64,000 bases of DNA from Phytophthora colocasiae (lineage: Eukaryota; Oomycota; Peronosporomycetes; Peronosporales; Peronosporaceae): assembly GCA_018806915.1 (NCBI GenBank), contig JAGKQI010000103.1, forward strand, positions 434,001 to 498,000. Direction: 5' to 3'. Each line of letters opens with the position of its first letter. Positions within the stretch are counted from its first letter, which is position 1. The position numbers were made by a program, and so were the translations under genes. Shown in pieces: positions 20,616 through 32,457 of this stretch. The notes beneath the pieces were generated by a model, which was given only the letters and a program-made list of their open reading frames with translations, was not told the DNA's origin and searched no databases.

Positions 20616-23600
20616 ACGCGGGGCGGTCTACTGGGGAAGAACTGAGTTCTGCAGTGCGTGAGAGGCACTGGGGCTCAGCCCCGAAGAGCTCCGTGCTCTT
20701 GAACACGGAACGTGAGCAAGCAGGGCTTGCTGGTCGTCCAGGTAGACGTGAAGGGCTTTGAGAAGCCGTGGATCGTGTTGATCGATTCGGGGCGTCTGGG
20801 CAACTATGTCAGACGCTCCACCGTTGAAGGTAGTCAGCAATATGCTGAGGCGCTTCGAGCGCGAAGAGGTGACACAGTCACAGTCCGTCTAGCGACGGGC
20901 GTCCGTGTCACGGTGGCCAAGGTCCCCATGGACCTGCGGCTGAAGTTCTTGGACTTCGATAGCGTGGAACGCTGCTTGGTCCTGGACCTGGATTCGAGGT
21001 ACGACCTCATCCTTGGCATGGCGTGGCTGGAGCGCCACGAGCCATGGATTGATTGGAGGTCGAAGACCTTAGGTGCTACGCACTTCTCTCCTAGTGGAGC
21101 TTTGGCGAGTCATGAACCCACCTCTGCTAGGAAGAAGAAGCGCTATTGGCGCGAGCATCGAGCCGAGTCGGCTATGATGCTGGAAGTCGGTGTGTCCGAG
21201 TTGGTGGACAGCACCGAGTGCGAGGACCGCAGTCCTGTTGAGCGCGTAGCGCTGGTTGACAGTGAGTCAGCGTGTGGGCAAAGCTCACGTAACCCCTGTG
21301 GGGCGGCACGTACTCCGCCGAGTGACGCCGGTCATGGACCGTCACTGGATGCCGATGGCATCGGGCCTTACCAGGCCGTGAACTGTGAGGCGGCACGTAC
21401 TCCGTCGAGTGATACTGGTCGTGGACCAAGTCGATCGCTGAGTGTCTCTGACACTGGACCTGTTACGGTCATTGATTGTGCAGCGGCACGTACTCCGCTG
21501 AGCGGCATCGGTCGTCGACCGAGTGGATCGCAGAGTGTCACTGACACTGGGCCTGAAGGGGCCGAAACCTGTGCGGCGGCACGTACTCCGTCTAGTGACG
21601 TCGGCGGTAGACCGAGTCAGTCACTGAGTGTCACTGACACTGGGCCGGGCAAGGCCATAACCTGTGCGGCGGCACGTACTCCGTCGAGTGGACGTTCGTC
21701 GGCTAGGCGAAGACGTCGAAAGGCCCTATGGGCGAGACGCTCTGCGTCTGAGTCGTCCGTGACGTCAAGTGTCAACGCACAGGAGGGCTGTGGGCAGCTA
21801 TACACTCTGGTTGATGGAGTGGACGGCAGTGCCGAAGGCAGCGTCCTGCAGGACGGACTGCCGAGTGTTGACAAGCTCCTTGAGCTAGAGGAGATGTCGT
21901 TCGCCGACTTTGGCGATGCCTTGAAGGCTGGCGAACTCGCCGAGGTGGTCATCGTTCGACCTGAAGAGGAGTTAAACTCATCGTCCGTCGTGGACGAGTC
22001 CGTCTTGGCCGAGGTCAAGAAGGCGTTGAGCGCCAGGAGTGGATCGGAGATCCTCAAGAATCCCTCGGATCCCTTCTACTCCTTGCTGAAGGAATATGGA
22101 GACGTTGTCTCAAAGGAACCACCGAGTGGCCTGCCTCCTGACCGAGGCGTTCGTCACGAGATCGACTTAGTTCCCGGAACTAAATACTGCGTGACCCGGC
22201 AGTGGCCTCTTCCTAAAGAGCAATGCGACGTCATTGACGCCTTCTTCCGTGCTAAGCACGCGGCGGGTCTCGTGCGCGAGAGCAAGTCCCCGCACTCCGC
22301 GCCAACGTTCTGTGTCAGAAAGCCGAATGGCAAGTGGCGTATCGTTCACGCTTTTAACAAGCTCAACGCTGCCACGATTCCGGCGCAGACGCCGATTCCT
22401 AGGAAGGATGTTCTTCAGAACAACATGGTGGGTTGCACCATGTACAGTGCGCTTGACTTAGTCGATGGCTACTATCAGCTGCTCATGCGAGCCAGTGATA
22501 TTCCGCTTACAGCGGTGAGCACCCCGAGCGGTATGCTCTGGGAGTGGCTCGTCATGCCCCAAGGGCTGTCGAATGCGCCTGCAACGTTCAATCGTCTAGT
22601 GACGCAGTTGTTCAGGCCCCTACGGGCATTCGCACAGACGTACTTTGACGATGTGTTCGTCCACAGTCGTGCTGAGCACGGAAAGACTGATGTCGAGGTA
22701 CACGTGGAACACGTGAGAGCAGTGCTCGAGTGCATGCGCACCAACAAGTTGTACGCCAACGCGGACAAGTGCGTCTTTGGCGCGGAAGAAATCCCTTTCC
22801 TAGGGTGCTTCATTGGGAAGCATGGCCTTCGTGCTGATCCAGCAAAGGTCAAGGCCATTGTGGACTGGCCGGTTCCCTTGAACCAGAAGGACTTGCGTAA
22901 GTGGCTGGGCTTGGCCAACTACTTGCACAAGTACAGCGAGAACTACGCTGAGTTGGCTCGGCCACTGTCGGATCTCCTTAAGAAGGATGCCGAATGGGTA
23001 TGGCGTGCTGAGCACGAGAGTGCGTTCACTCGCATCAAGGATAGCCTGCTTCAGGCACCGATACTGGCGTTGCCAGACCCCGATCGTCCGTTCATCGTCG
23101 TCTGTGACGCCTCGGACTTTGCCATCGGCAGTGCTTTGCTACAAGCCGACGCCGACGGGCGCGAACGCGTCATTGCGTTTGAGTCTCGGCAGCTCAAGGC
23201 TGCTGAGAAGAACTATCCAGTTCATGACAAGGAGCTACTTGCGATGAAGTACGCTCTCGTCAAATTCAGGGTTCACCTGCTCGGCTCCAAGCCGTTTGTG
23301 ATCTACACGGATCATGCGTCACTACGCACAGCGACGCAGTCGCCTCACCTCTCGCAGAGGATGGCCCGATGGCTCTCCTTCTTTGCGGAGTATAACTTCG
23401 AGGTGAAGTACAAGCCTGGCAGGCAGAACGTCCTCGCTGACGCGTTATCACGTCGCCCGGACTATGAGTTATCTCATGTCACCTCGGTGACGTCGTCCGT
23501 GACGGACATGGTTCGAGCAGCGTACGCTCAGGACGACTCTTGTGTCGCGCTGCTTCAAGCTCTAGGGAGCGATGAGTTTAAGGACTCAAAGGTGACTTCT

Positions 23601-23636
23601 GTCACGACGCCTAAAGGCGAGACTCCAACGCTATAG
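20616..23636 (+). pseudogene. Gypsy pol: protease, reverse transcriptase, RNase H
   Basis: A frame one step from gag is open from before the gag stop to 20761 and encodes the PR lead-in. The main frame resumes near 20712. LIDSG near 20780 is the aspartic protease site. A 31-residue repeat spacer follows (see the 21303 feature). The RT region holds ESKSPHSAPTFCVRKPNGKW, VMPQGLSNAPATFNRL and the catalytic YFDD (22641-22652). RNase H follows with VCDASDFAIGSALL, YTDHASLR and KPGRQNVLADALSRRPDY. The frame stops at 23636, where a one-base slip near 23605 separates it from integrase. Whether the gag-pol shift is programmed frameshifting cannot be told from one copy. Confidence 0.9.
21303..21690 (+). 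repeat. Five-copy 93-bp in-frame tandem repeat in pol
   Basis: GCGGCACGTACTCCG recurs at 21303, 21390, 21483, 21576 and 21669 (spacing 87, 93, 93, 93). Each unit encodes AARTPSSD, then a G-rich turn, then SLSVTDTGP. It lies between protease and RT and keeps the frame. Confidence 0.9.
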
Positions 23637-25422
23637 CCTGGAAGGCGGTCTGCTGTACTACAGCACGGGTCAGGATGACCCACCACGTGTGGTGGTTCCT
23701 CACGATGAGGACCTGAAGTATCGTATCCTCTATGAGGCCCACGACACGCCCACAAGCGGCCACCTCGGTCGCGAGAAGACCTACGGCTCGGTGAGCTCCA
23801 TGTACTGGTGGCCGAAGATGTACAAGTGGGTCAGCACATATGTGCACACGTGCGAGACGTGTCAGCGGGTTAAACCCTCGCCGCATGCGGCAGCGCCTTT
23901 GGCGAGCTTGCCTGTACCCTCTGGGTGTTGGCAGTCCATGAGTATGGACTTCGTGTTTAGCCTGCCGAAGGATACGGCAGGCAACACAGGCGTTGTGGTC
24001 TTTGTTGACCGTCTGAGCAAGATGGCTCACCTAGCGGCTGTGCCGGACACCGTCGATGGCGCTGGTACAGCGACGATCTTTATCGATCGGGTCTTCCGCC
24101 AGCATGGGCTGCCAGAGACCATTGTCTCGGATCGAGACCCCCGTTTCACGGGTCACTTCTGGACGTCCGTCTTCAAAGTGCTTGGCACTCGACTGGACAT
24201 GTCCACGGCGGATCATCCGCAGACCGACGGTCAGACTGAACGCGTGAACCGCGTCCTGGAGGACATCCTCCGCAGCGTATGCGCTGAAACGCCGAAGCGT
24301 TGGAGCGCTATGCTCCCTCTCGTTGAGTTCTCCATGAACAATGCGGTGCATGCCTCGACAGGCTTCACCCCGTTCTACGTGAACGGCCTTGCGCACCCGC
24401 GCGTTCCGCTCACTCCGCCACGCGGTAGCCTTGGGCTTGGTGGGGGAGAGGCTGTGCCGTCGCTCGACTCCGAGCTTGCTGATGTCAGCCCCCTTGCTGT
24501 TCGCAAGCAAGTCGATGACTTCCTCTCGATGAGGCTTAGCGTCTTACGCCGTGTGCGTGACGCAATGGCTGAAAGCCAAGATGTTCAAAAGGAACAAGCT
24601 GATGCCAAAGGCAGAAGCAACATGTGGGAGTTCAAGGTCGGTGACCACGTTTTATTAAACGCTAAGAACCTGCCTACACACGCAGTGTCAGCCGTCTTCA
24701 AGACGAAGTTGCGGCCGCGCTTCATTGGACCGTTCACGGTCGTGGCCAAGAAGGGCCTGGCATACACGCTTGACTTGCCAAAGCGTATGCGAACACATCC
24801 TGTGTTCTACGTGGGCTTGCTTAAGCCATATCGGGACCCTGCTCTTGTGAGTTCTGAGGCGCTGGCGCCGAGTCGGACGAAGGCTGCACGGCAGCAGGTG
24901 GTAGAGCCACAGGTGGTTGCATCCGAACCAACAGGTCTTGTCAATCCGGAGCAACGTGATGCTCGAGGTCTTAGACCCGCTGATGCAGCACCAGACGCGA
25001 CTCATACCGGTCCCCGCGACTCTAGGTCTCCTCGAGACCAGTCGCTAAGCGATGGGTCTGATGACCAACGTGGTGGTCGTGCTCCTTCACCGAGCCGACG
25101 CGGGTCTGCAAGCAATGCAGCGCGTCTACACTCGCAGCGCGAGAACCCATCGACCGCTCGTCCTCCTCCTGCTCTGCTCGATGAGCAAGGTGAGCTTCAC
25201 TATCACGTGGATCGCCTGATGGCGCGGCGTCGTCGCCAAGGACACAACCAGTATCTGGTGAAGTGGCGAGGTTACCCTCACTCACAGAACTCGTGGGAGT
25301 TCGAGGTGCCACTACGGCAGGATTGCCCCGACGTCGTTGACGCGTATGATCGGGCACACCCGGTGTCAGACCGCCCGGTGGGCGTGCGACGGAGTCGCCG
25401 GGTGTCAAGCACCTCCCACTAA
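23609..25422 (+). CDS. Gypsy integrase with C-terminal chromodomain
   Basis: The conserved peptide begins about ARLQRYSLEGGLLYY (23621), in a frame different from RNase H. The HHCC finger is HDTPTSGHLG...CETCQ (about 23740-23860). The DDE core has MDF (about 23946), SDRDPRFTGHF (about 24130) and QTDGQTERVNRVLEDILR (about 24225). KVGDHVLLNAKNLPTH and RPRFIGPFTVV form the GPY/F-type DNA-binding region. After a disordered linker, YHVDRLMARRRRQGHNQYLV and KWRGYPHSQNSWE form a chromodomain that in related elements directs insertion to marked chromatin. The stop is at 25422. There is no clear ATG of its own; it would normally be part of pol. Confidence 0.9.
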
Positions 25423-26333
25423 GGTGGGAGTCCACAGGGTCGTTGCTGAGCTCAGGCTCTGACCCGTAGCTGCAATACTTGCAGCGAGCACGTCGGTGCC
25501 GTCGACGTGGCATCGAATGCTCAAACTGTAAGCGCAGTAGAGCTACATGCGCCTCGCGCGCGTGTTTCAAGGGTCTTTGACCCTTTAACAACACTGGCCT
25601 ATGGTCCGGAGCTTCGCGATCATGAAGCGAAGATGGTTCGTGATGAACAACCGTCTTAATGACATTCTGTCTAAGCGACAAGTGGTGATGGAAACGGATT
25701 CTATCCGATCACCTGACGCTAGAAGCGTTCAATGGGTATGACTATGTCATGAGGCACTGTGGATGCCAGGGATGCCAATGCATTGGACCCCGCATGCTGC
25801 ATAGCAGTAGGAGGTAGGTAAGCTCCTCCTGAGCGACAGCTTAGCTGTCTGGTGCTCGTTGTCGTGTCTACGACTGTGCTGAGCACGTGTATTCACAAGA
25901 CACAGTGTCGGTGACACATAGTGGCGCTTGCGCCTGCTTCAAGGACAACTTGGGCATCAAGCCCTGCACACAGTGCTCATCCGAGGGTCACATTAACTGT
26001 GAAGCGAGTGGGCCCCACTGCTGTGTGGTTCTTGGAACCGTTGGTAGCCTGGAAGGCTTGCCCTATGGATCATTGATCCAGTGATATCGTCGATACGCCA
26101 CTTGTGGCCTTCTCCCCACGCCCGTAGAGTCCCTTGACTCGAGCCAGTAGGCTCCTATGCTTGGTAAGCATTGGGCCCAAGTGTGTGCCAAGTGGCATCG
26201 CGTACGGATGCGTGTAACACGCACGAGAGACAGCGCCGTCCGCGCAAGGCAAGGTGCCGTGGCCATCGGCCGATAATCGCGTCGTGTGTTTACACTTTCC
26301 GGATACAGTATCCGGAATCTTGGTGGGGGAGAG
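25423..26333 (+). other. Gypsy 3' non-coding region
   Basis: About 910 bp between integrase and the 3' LTR hold no gene. There is a perfect 10-bp-arm palindrome around TTCCGGATACAGTATCCGGA (26297-26317), 17 bp upstream of the LTR. The polypurine tract is at the end. Confidence 0.7.
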
Positions 26334-26755
26334 TGTAACGGGGATGTTACACGAATGTTTCTCGTTGGTGTGTGACACACGTGGATACATTTATGTGGGT
26401 ACATAATGGTGTGTGACACTCAAGGATACATTTATGTGGGTACACAATGGTGTGGCACACACGAGTAGATACGTGGATGGCCTCAGAGCCTCACGTTGCA
26501 TTTTGATTAGGATTTAGTATGTTAGATACTAAATCCGTTACATTTAGGATTAGGGCAATAAAGTCAATAAAAATCAGTTTGCATTTTACATAGTTAGTGT
26601 TAGTCCTTTGTTATAGGGACACTGACTCTGTGAGTCCCGTATTAAGTGGACTACTTGGTTCTTGTATAGAACCGAAGGCAAGTGCCTTGCAAGCAGGACT
26701 CTACGAGTCAACTAAACTTCCTCTGTGCCGTGCACACCTACGCAGCCCCGCTGCA
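26334..26755 (+). repeat. Gypsy 3' LTR
   Basis: It matches the 5' LTR except for one extra G at the start and one A-to-T difference (near 26595). Target duplication TGTAC follows at 26756-26760. A purine-rich tract GGTGGGGGAGAG ends at 26333, directly before it, as expected of a polypurine tract. Confidence 0.95.
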
Positions 26756-26813
26756 TGTACTGTCCCTTTTTGTGACTGTTAGGCCAAAGCGCTACACAAT
26801 ACACATTCTCCAG

Positions 26814-27921
26814 AATTTGCAGGACGTTGAACCCATCGGTCAGGTTTCTGCAGGACACAATGTCCTGCAAAATCCAAATGGAAAGCAGCACAATCAGAAA
26901 TAAGCAGGCGCTCACTATAGGTCTGATTCATAAACGATTTCGACAACTTTTGCAGGACAACCGTCCAGTGATTTCTGTATACAATTTTCTATACAAGTTC
27001 AGTCCGCTATTTCACAACGTGTTGACTGGGAGGATAAGTCACGGAGATACACCGTAAGTACTCGATCGCGCAGTGTACCAGAACTCGTACTGTAGATTCA
27101 TCGCGTGGATCGTTCTCTATAAGCCGGTACTCAGACCAGAAATCGTCTACAGGCAACGGGTGTACCGCCTCATGTTGCTATATTACGTGAAATGAAGTCA
27201 CTATTGGAAGTAACTCTTAAAACCGTCGAGCATATTGATGACTCACGGACTGTGACTGTGAAGGATATTATAGGCGAGCTGGAGCAACGGGCAATTGGGG
27301 CAGGTGTCGTGACATTTGACGGTCTAGATAGTGCATTGAAACGGTGTCTAGAAGCGGCAGGGGTTTCCACTTTGATTGAGAAGTTGACGAAAAATCCACA
27401 GCAGAACGATCTCCACGCGGATAGCGTCTCTTCTACTCCAACATACTTCTGGGGAGGCCGTTTTCGGCGAGTTCCATCGGACTTCAAAATACCTGACTGC
27501 ACAGTTGCAATGCTATGGGTCCTGTGGCAATGTGGCAACGCCAACAAAAGAACACCTCCTCTACGATTGCTTGATAGACGCGATATGCCAAACAGAAATC
27601 AACAGAAACGACTTAGTGATGCTCGATACCTAATGCGCAAGGTAGAGGATGAAGCAAGACGTACCGGGACCTGGCGCTCTCGACAGAGCGTAGAGGAAGC
27701 CGTTGTAACCTTCGCTACGTGTGCGAAGAGCGTCGCTGTCCCCGAACTGACGGGAAGAAGCCGTAAACGCCGTCGAGGCCAGCTCACCTGGATTACCGTC
27801 GTGGCACTGCAACGCAGAGCTCAACAACATCACTAATGTAATTGGGTGAAAGCTACTCTATATAAGAATCTCATTGGTTAAAATAACACATTATCCATGT
27901 CCTGCAAATGTCCTGCAAATT
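26814..27921 (+). mobile_element. 1.1-kb terminal-inverted-repeat element
   Basis: A 12-bp perfect terminal inverted repeat, AATTTGCAGGAC (26814-26825) and GTCCTGCAAATT (27910-27921), bounds this segment. The core TGCAGGAC recurs subterminally at about 26849, inverted at 26861, at 26951 and, near the right end, at 27899. Such subterminal clusters are typical transposase-binding sites of DNA transposons. No clear target duplication was seen, so the exact ends are provisional. It contains one protein-coding frame. Confidence 0.55.
27121..27836 (+). CDS. Unrecognised protein of the TIR element
   Basis: The ATG at 27192 gives 214 residues. The same frame is open upstream from about 27121 (RNRLQATGVPPHVAILRE), so a longer or spliced product is possible. 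Visible features are a helical N-terminus with KDIIGELEQRAIGAG, an aromatic block TPTYFWGGRFRRVPSDF and IPDCTVAMLWVLWQCGN. A basic stretch ARYLMRKVEDEARR and a final GRSRKRRRGQLTW that could be nuclear-targeting follow. I recognise no catalytic motif. Its position inside inverted repeats suggests it is transposon-encoded, perhaps DNA-binding. It is intact. Confidence 0.5.
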
Positions 27922-28067
27922 CCGTCTAACAATCATTTCTTACGAACTGTGAATTCGGTACCGGTACACCTAACTCGAGATGGAGATCGTAGCAAGAATT
28001 AACCCTTTTCGTATTTTCGTACAATTTCAGGTTATAAAGTAATAATTTGACGCGCCTCAAACCAACC

Positions 28068-29528
28068 ATGACGTCTCCGCTGCTGGAATGGGTGACGGCG
28101 CACAAGTCCAACGTGACAGTGACGACAGATCTCATCGATCCCGTGTCTCCGGTCGTTTCTTACGGTGAAGACGACCGTTCTATCGTTGCGCAAAGTGAAT
28201 TTGAGTCTGGCGCCCAATTGGTGACTTTGAGCTCTGGAGCGTTTCTAAATGGCAGTCACTGGCTGGAGAACTACGGTGGAGAGGACAAACTTAAGCTACA
28301 GGAAAAGATTAACAATTTGCAATTGAGTGGCACTGTGAAGACGACTTTGGCACTTCTTGCGGAGCTTGCGAGAGGATGCAAAAGCAGTTTTTTCGGCTAC
28401 ATTCAGCAACTTCCAACCAGTATTTCCCTGCCCTTTAGTTGGGATGAAAAGCTTCGGGAAAAGCTTAAAAGCACCACTGCGTTCCCAATTCTGGACGACG
28501 AATTGGTGAAGAACATGTTCGAGAACGGTGCAGAACCTTTGGCCAAGGAATTCCCGACTGTTTGGACGAAAGAAGTGTCGACGTTCGAGAGATTCCAGTG
28601 GGCCTACTCCATGGTCTCATCACGGTAAAATTGAGCTGTTCACTATGTTAATTCTTGTTGAAGGTTGTCACTAACTTAACGCTTTATTTGTTGCCAGAGC
28701 GTTTAAGGTCGCTGATGCATCGGAGCCGACACTGCTTCCTGTTATTGACATGGCCAACCATGCAGCTGAGAATCCTGCGGCTCATATTGTCAAGACCGAG
28801 TCCGGCAGCTTCCAGGTTTGTAACTCTTATTTTGCTACGCTAGATGTAGTTTTGCGGCTAAATTGTTTTGTATTTCGCAGTTAGTTGCATTGCGAAAGGT
28901 GGAGAAGAATGAACCTGTGACGATTTCGTACGGAGATCTGTCAAACGCGCAGGTAATTCAGACAAAACGACACAGGAATCTGTATATTTCCTTCACTAAT
29001 TCGGTGTTATAGCTGCTGTGTCGCTACGGCTTCGTACTGCCGTCGCTTGTTCCATCAGATTCCATTCACATCACGAGTTCCGAGTTGACAAGCGCTTTCA
29101 AGGAATGCTCGCACAACAGCGAAGACGAAGATGATGAAGGTGTGGAAGACGATGTCCCTCATGTTGGCAAAGGAAAAGCGAAAGCTAAAGCCAACCCAGC
29201 CAAACGTCGGAAATTGGAGATCGACAACAATTCCCTCTTCTTTTCGTTGCACGGAGATGCTGAGCAAGAGTTCGGACTGGGCGACGCTCTGTTGAGTTTC
29301 GTGATGGCGTCTAATTTACCGGCTGAGCAGCTTTACGATGCACTGGCAGTGGTTCTCCGAGAGAAGGACAAGCGGTACAGCGATTTACTATCGGAGTCAG
29401 ACGGTGCCTCCGTTGAAATCAATGCTATCCACCTGCTTTGCCAACACGAACGTCAAGTCTGTCGCCGAATTCTACTGGGGTTGATGTCGTTGGAAGAAGG
29501 CTCGGATTCCAGCGATGAGGAAGATTAA
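28068..29528 (+). CDS. SET-domain protein (lysine methyltransferase, RuBisCO-LSMT/SETD3-like)
   Basis: Four exons, 28068-28624, 28698-28815, 28881-28952 and 29013-29528, sum to 1263 bases (420 residues) with GT-AG introns of 65-73 bp. The ATG at 28068 follows ACCAACC. The split SET domain starts near the N-terminus. Its diagnostic end is LPVIDMANHAAENPAAH (exon 2), VTISYGDLSNAQ (exon 3) and LLCRYGFVLPS (exon 4), which are the NH and Y residues that bind S-adenosylmethionine and substrate in this class. A nuclear-type acidic/basic insert (about residues 250-295; KGKAKAKANPAKRRK) and a C-terminal helical substrate-binding-like domain follow. The product probably methylates a protein lysine or histidine; the target is unknown. 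It ends 33 bp from the converging jacalin gene. Confidence 0.85.
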
Positions 29529-29561
29529 AATCGAAGAAACAAAACTTTTACGTTATATTTT

Positions 29562-31611
29562 TTAGCTGGTGTTCACTCGCACATGCATGGAAAGATGTCC
29601 ACCATCGTACGCTCTAGGAATCCACAGTACCAATGACCCACCAGACGACAGAGGAACGCCCACGACATTCGGACGCCAACGATCCAAATACATGACTTTA
29701 TCCTGCAGCTTCAGGATTTTTTCCTTCCATTTCACCGTCGACCCAGCAGGAACCTTAATTTTCGTGTAAACTTCCCCACCAGAGTGAACGACAACGGTAA
29801 CATCCTTTGTATCGGTGCTTTCGAAGATGAGTTCCATCATACCGTCTCCCTCTTTGCTCCAGGTCCCATAGCTGCCTTTAAACGCTTCATCCATCGTCCG
29901 GAGTCCCAATGCATCGTGCAAATTGCCGTCATCGATCTCACCAACAAAAGCAGTAGGACCACAAGTTGGCTGGACAAATTGAGACAGCATCCAGACAATT
30001 CCCGTCGGATCCATTCCCCCTAGTACTACAAGAGCCATGTTAGCTGCTTCTACAGCTGTAGTGTAGTGTGTAGTCATCTTCTGCTACATTTTGGCCCATG
30101 TCCGTGCTGTTCCTCTCCACTAATTGATCAACAATCACTCCGAATGTCTTCCGGATGAGATCACGTGTCTCGAATGCAGACTCCATGCTTTTGTTCTTCA
30201 GTAACTCGTTCATGCAGTTGTTGGTAGCTGTTGGGATATCTTTCAAGACTAATGAAGATCGGCTTATCTTGTATCGAATGTCGTTGACTGAGATGTCCGG
30301 TGTATTGTTGCGGATCTCGCGCACTGAGGTGATGACGTGGTCTGTGAGGTTCTTGAGCTGGTATCCACACGTTGTATTGGAGCCCAAAAGATCTTGAAGC
30401 TCTTCCACTGTCGATTCATCAGTATTGCCATTAATTGCACTGGCATTGGTTAGCAGTGCGATCACATTGGCAGCAGACGAAAAGATCTGATCGCCATTGA
30501 CGATCACTTGCTTGACGATATTTTCCACAACAATATACACGACATTGGCGTATTTCATCGTCTTGGAGACTTCAAGACCCATGCAGTTCGCCACAGCAAT
30601 GGGCATATCGAAGATCACGACATTGGATTGATACGCAACAGCAAGCATTTCTTCCACTGTTCCTTGAGGTGCTGTAGTCCGTTGGAAACGTAGATAGTAA
30701 ATCAACGACTTAACCACACCGATGATGTTCGCAGCACAAAGAAAACTCTTCTTCGCGTTCTTGTACGACGAAAACACAGCCCCAAAGATCCCTGCAGTCA
30801 CAGTGTTAAACACGGAAGCTACGACCGACGCTGTTTTCTGAAGAACTTCGCCCATACAGTCGTCATTTTGAGGGATACACTCTTCAAAGCAATCCACAGG
30901 ATACGCTATCGGACATTGAGCCAGACAACTCACACCATTACCGCTGTAGCCTAACGGACAGGATTTCCCACTGCCATAAAGCTCTCTCTTCCTGTAACAC
31001 GCAGAGTCACTGGCATGTCCAATTGCTGGACCAACCCAGTTCCGGATTCGATTACCGTACCAGGCTGAGCCCATGGAATCTGTAAGAGCCTTTGTCTTGG
31101 TGTTTCTCCTCGTCCAAATAACACCTATCTGGTAAATTTCATCTTCTGCACGACCGAAGAACCCGCTAAGCTGAAAACCTTCAGGAGCTGTGATCGTGGA
31201 CTTGTCTTCGGTTGGAGTTCCTCCTTCAATTGTATGGTTCTTGCTCGTGCCAAACTTTAGGTAGAAGATCCGTTTGCTTAGTAACTTCTTGCCCCAATGA
31301 ACTTCCATGGACGTGACGTACTCCCCTTCTTCGAGAGTGAGTGTGTGGTCTGTACCACTTGATCCACCGTGAGAGAACGCTAGCTCCGGTGGAGTCATCA
31401 TTCGTAAAGTTACAGAAGTGATTCGTTCCTTAGCGCTGATGGTGATCGTACTGGCGGCTTGCTCGAACTCAACCACCTCGATATCGGAGAAAGCGACGCC
31501 GCCGGAGCCACCGAATGCCTCGCTTAGCTGAATATTTTCATCGGAAGTCGCACTGTGGACACCGACAACGAACAGGAGCAACAGTACCTGTAACACAGCG
31601 AATAACTGCAT
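29562..31611 (-). pseudogene. Secreted jacalin-domain protein A (one frameshift)
   Basis: The ATG at 31611 starts a signal peptide, MQLFAVLQVLLLLFVVGVHS. A jacalin-like lectin domain follows (about residues 22-165; FGGSGGVAFSD to GFFGRAEDEIYQIGVIWTRR). Next is the family Cys-rich box (CPLGYSGNGVSC, CPIAYPVDCFEECIPQNDDC), a helical central module (SLIYYLRFQRTTAPQG) and a C-terminal beta-rich domain ending KDKVMYLDRW-type and GGHLSMHVRVNTS. The frame breaks near 30055-30070 in a CTACA-type short repeat (TACACACTACACTACAG), where two bases too many or one too few shift it. It is otherwise full length (about 680 residues expected), so it could be a very recent pseudogene, a polymorphic allele or a sequence error. 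Confidence 0.8.
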
Positions 31612-32457
31612 CTTCGTCTCTAGACACAAGTTTAACAATGCCAGCGGAGGAATCGAATCACATCGTGGTATGTAGTCGGTTCGAGTAATGGGAGCAACTT
31701 TGAAGCTGTAGGATAGGAACCAGGATTGGCAACCACACTGCCTCGCCCGTGCTTTGGTTATCGTACACCGAGACTCATTCCGACGCGGAGAGAACAAGGT
31801 CAAAAGAATACTAAGCTACAATAATGTACCACGAAGGTGTTGCAGTCTGCTATAGATGAGGAACTTTATCCTGAGCGATGACAGCACATCAACCACTGCA
31901 GACTGATCACCACCGGTCCATTTTCGACCAGACCTCGTGTAGTAGACTACAACTGTACTAAACAAATGTTTTTGAACGTGTCAAGCCTACAGTAATGAAG
32001 CTGCTTAACGCTGCAGATGACTACGGAATTCCTTGGTACTACTTACCGGTAGTATCCACGTGAACTCGAGCAGGTGGTGTCTATCACAACACCTGCAACG
32101 TCGCTGCCCCCTAGCCAAGAGATGACATTCGACGTCTTTACCCGGCACCACAGACATTCTTCGTTCCATTGCTAAGCTGATCTGGAACTTCCATACTAAA
32201 ACTCGACAAAGAGTACTATATTGTAATACGAGACTCCGTAAATTATCCAATGTATTACAATACTTTAATTTAATTATAACTTAATATCAATGTAAGGAGG
32301 TGAATGTACCACAAGATTTGCGGGTCCCCTATGTCCTGTCCAACTTGAGACCGGTGTCTGGTCTTGAACGCGCAAGCATCTCCATGTAGACATCCTGGTG
32401 TAATTTTCGTTGGCAGCCTGATCCTATAACAGCGGCATTCTTTCTTTTCCTAGCGGT
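31612..32457. promoter_or_regulatory. Divergent intergenic region between jacalin genes A and B
   Basis: The 846 bp between the two start codons must hold both promoters. It includes an AT-rich patch near 32240-32290. No binding site is recognised. Confidence 0.5.

Larger units (their letters stand above)
19162..26755 (+). mobile_element. Ty3/Gypsy LTR retrotransposon with chromodomain, recently inserted
   Basis: The element is bounded by LTRs of 421 and 422 bp that start TG and end CA. They are flanked by a perfect 5-bp target duplication TGTAC at 19157-19161 and 26756-26760. By eye the LTRs differ at two positions only (a GGG/GGGG run near the start and one A/T), which implies recent insertion. 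Order is gag, protease, RT, RNase H, integrase with C-terminal chromodomain. That order makes it Gypsy and chromovirus-like. Frameshifts in gag and between RNase H and integrase mean the copy probably needs helper proteins. Confidence 0.95.

Noticed and set aside
21303..21690. Regularly spaced repeats resembling a CRISPR array
   Set aside because: Eukaryotic context; repeats are contiguous 93-bp coding units in one pol frame with no unique spacers.
25887..26084. 65-codon cysteine-rich plus frame in the Gypsy 3' region
   Set aside because: Cysteine spacing fits no finger and the region is otherwise non-coding.
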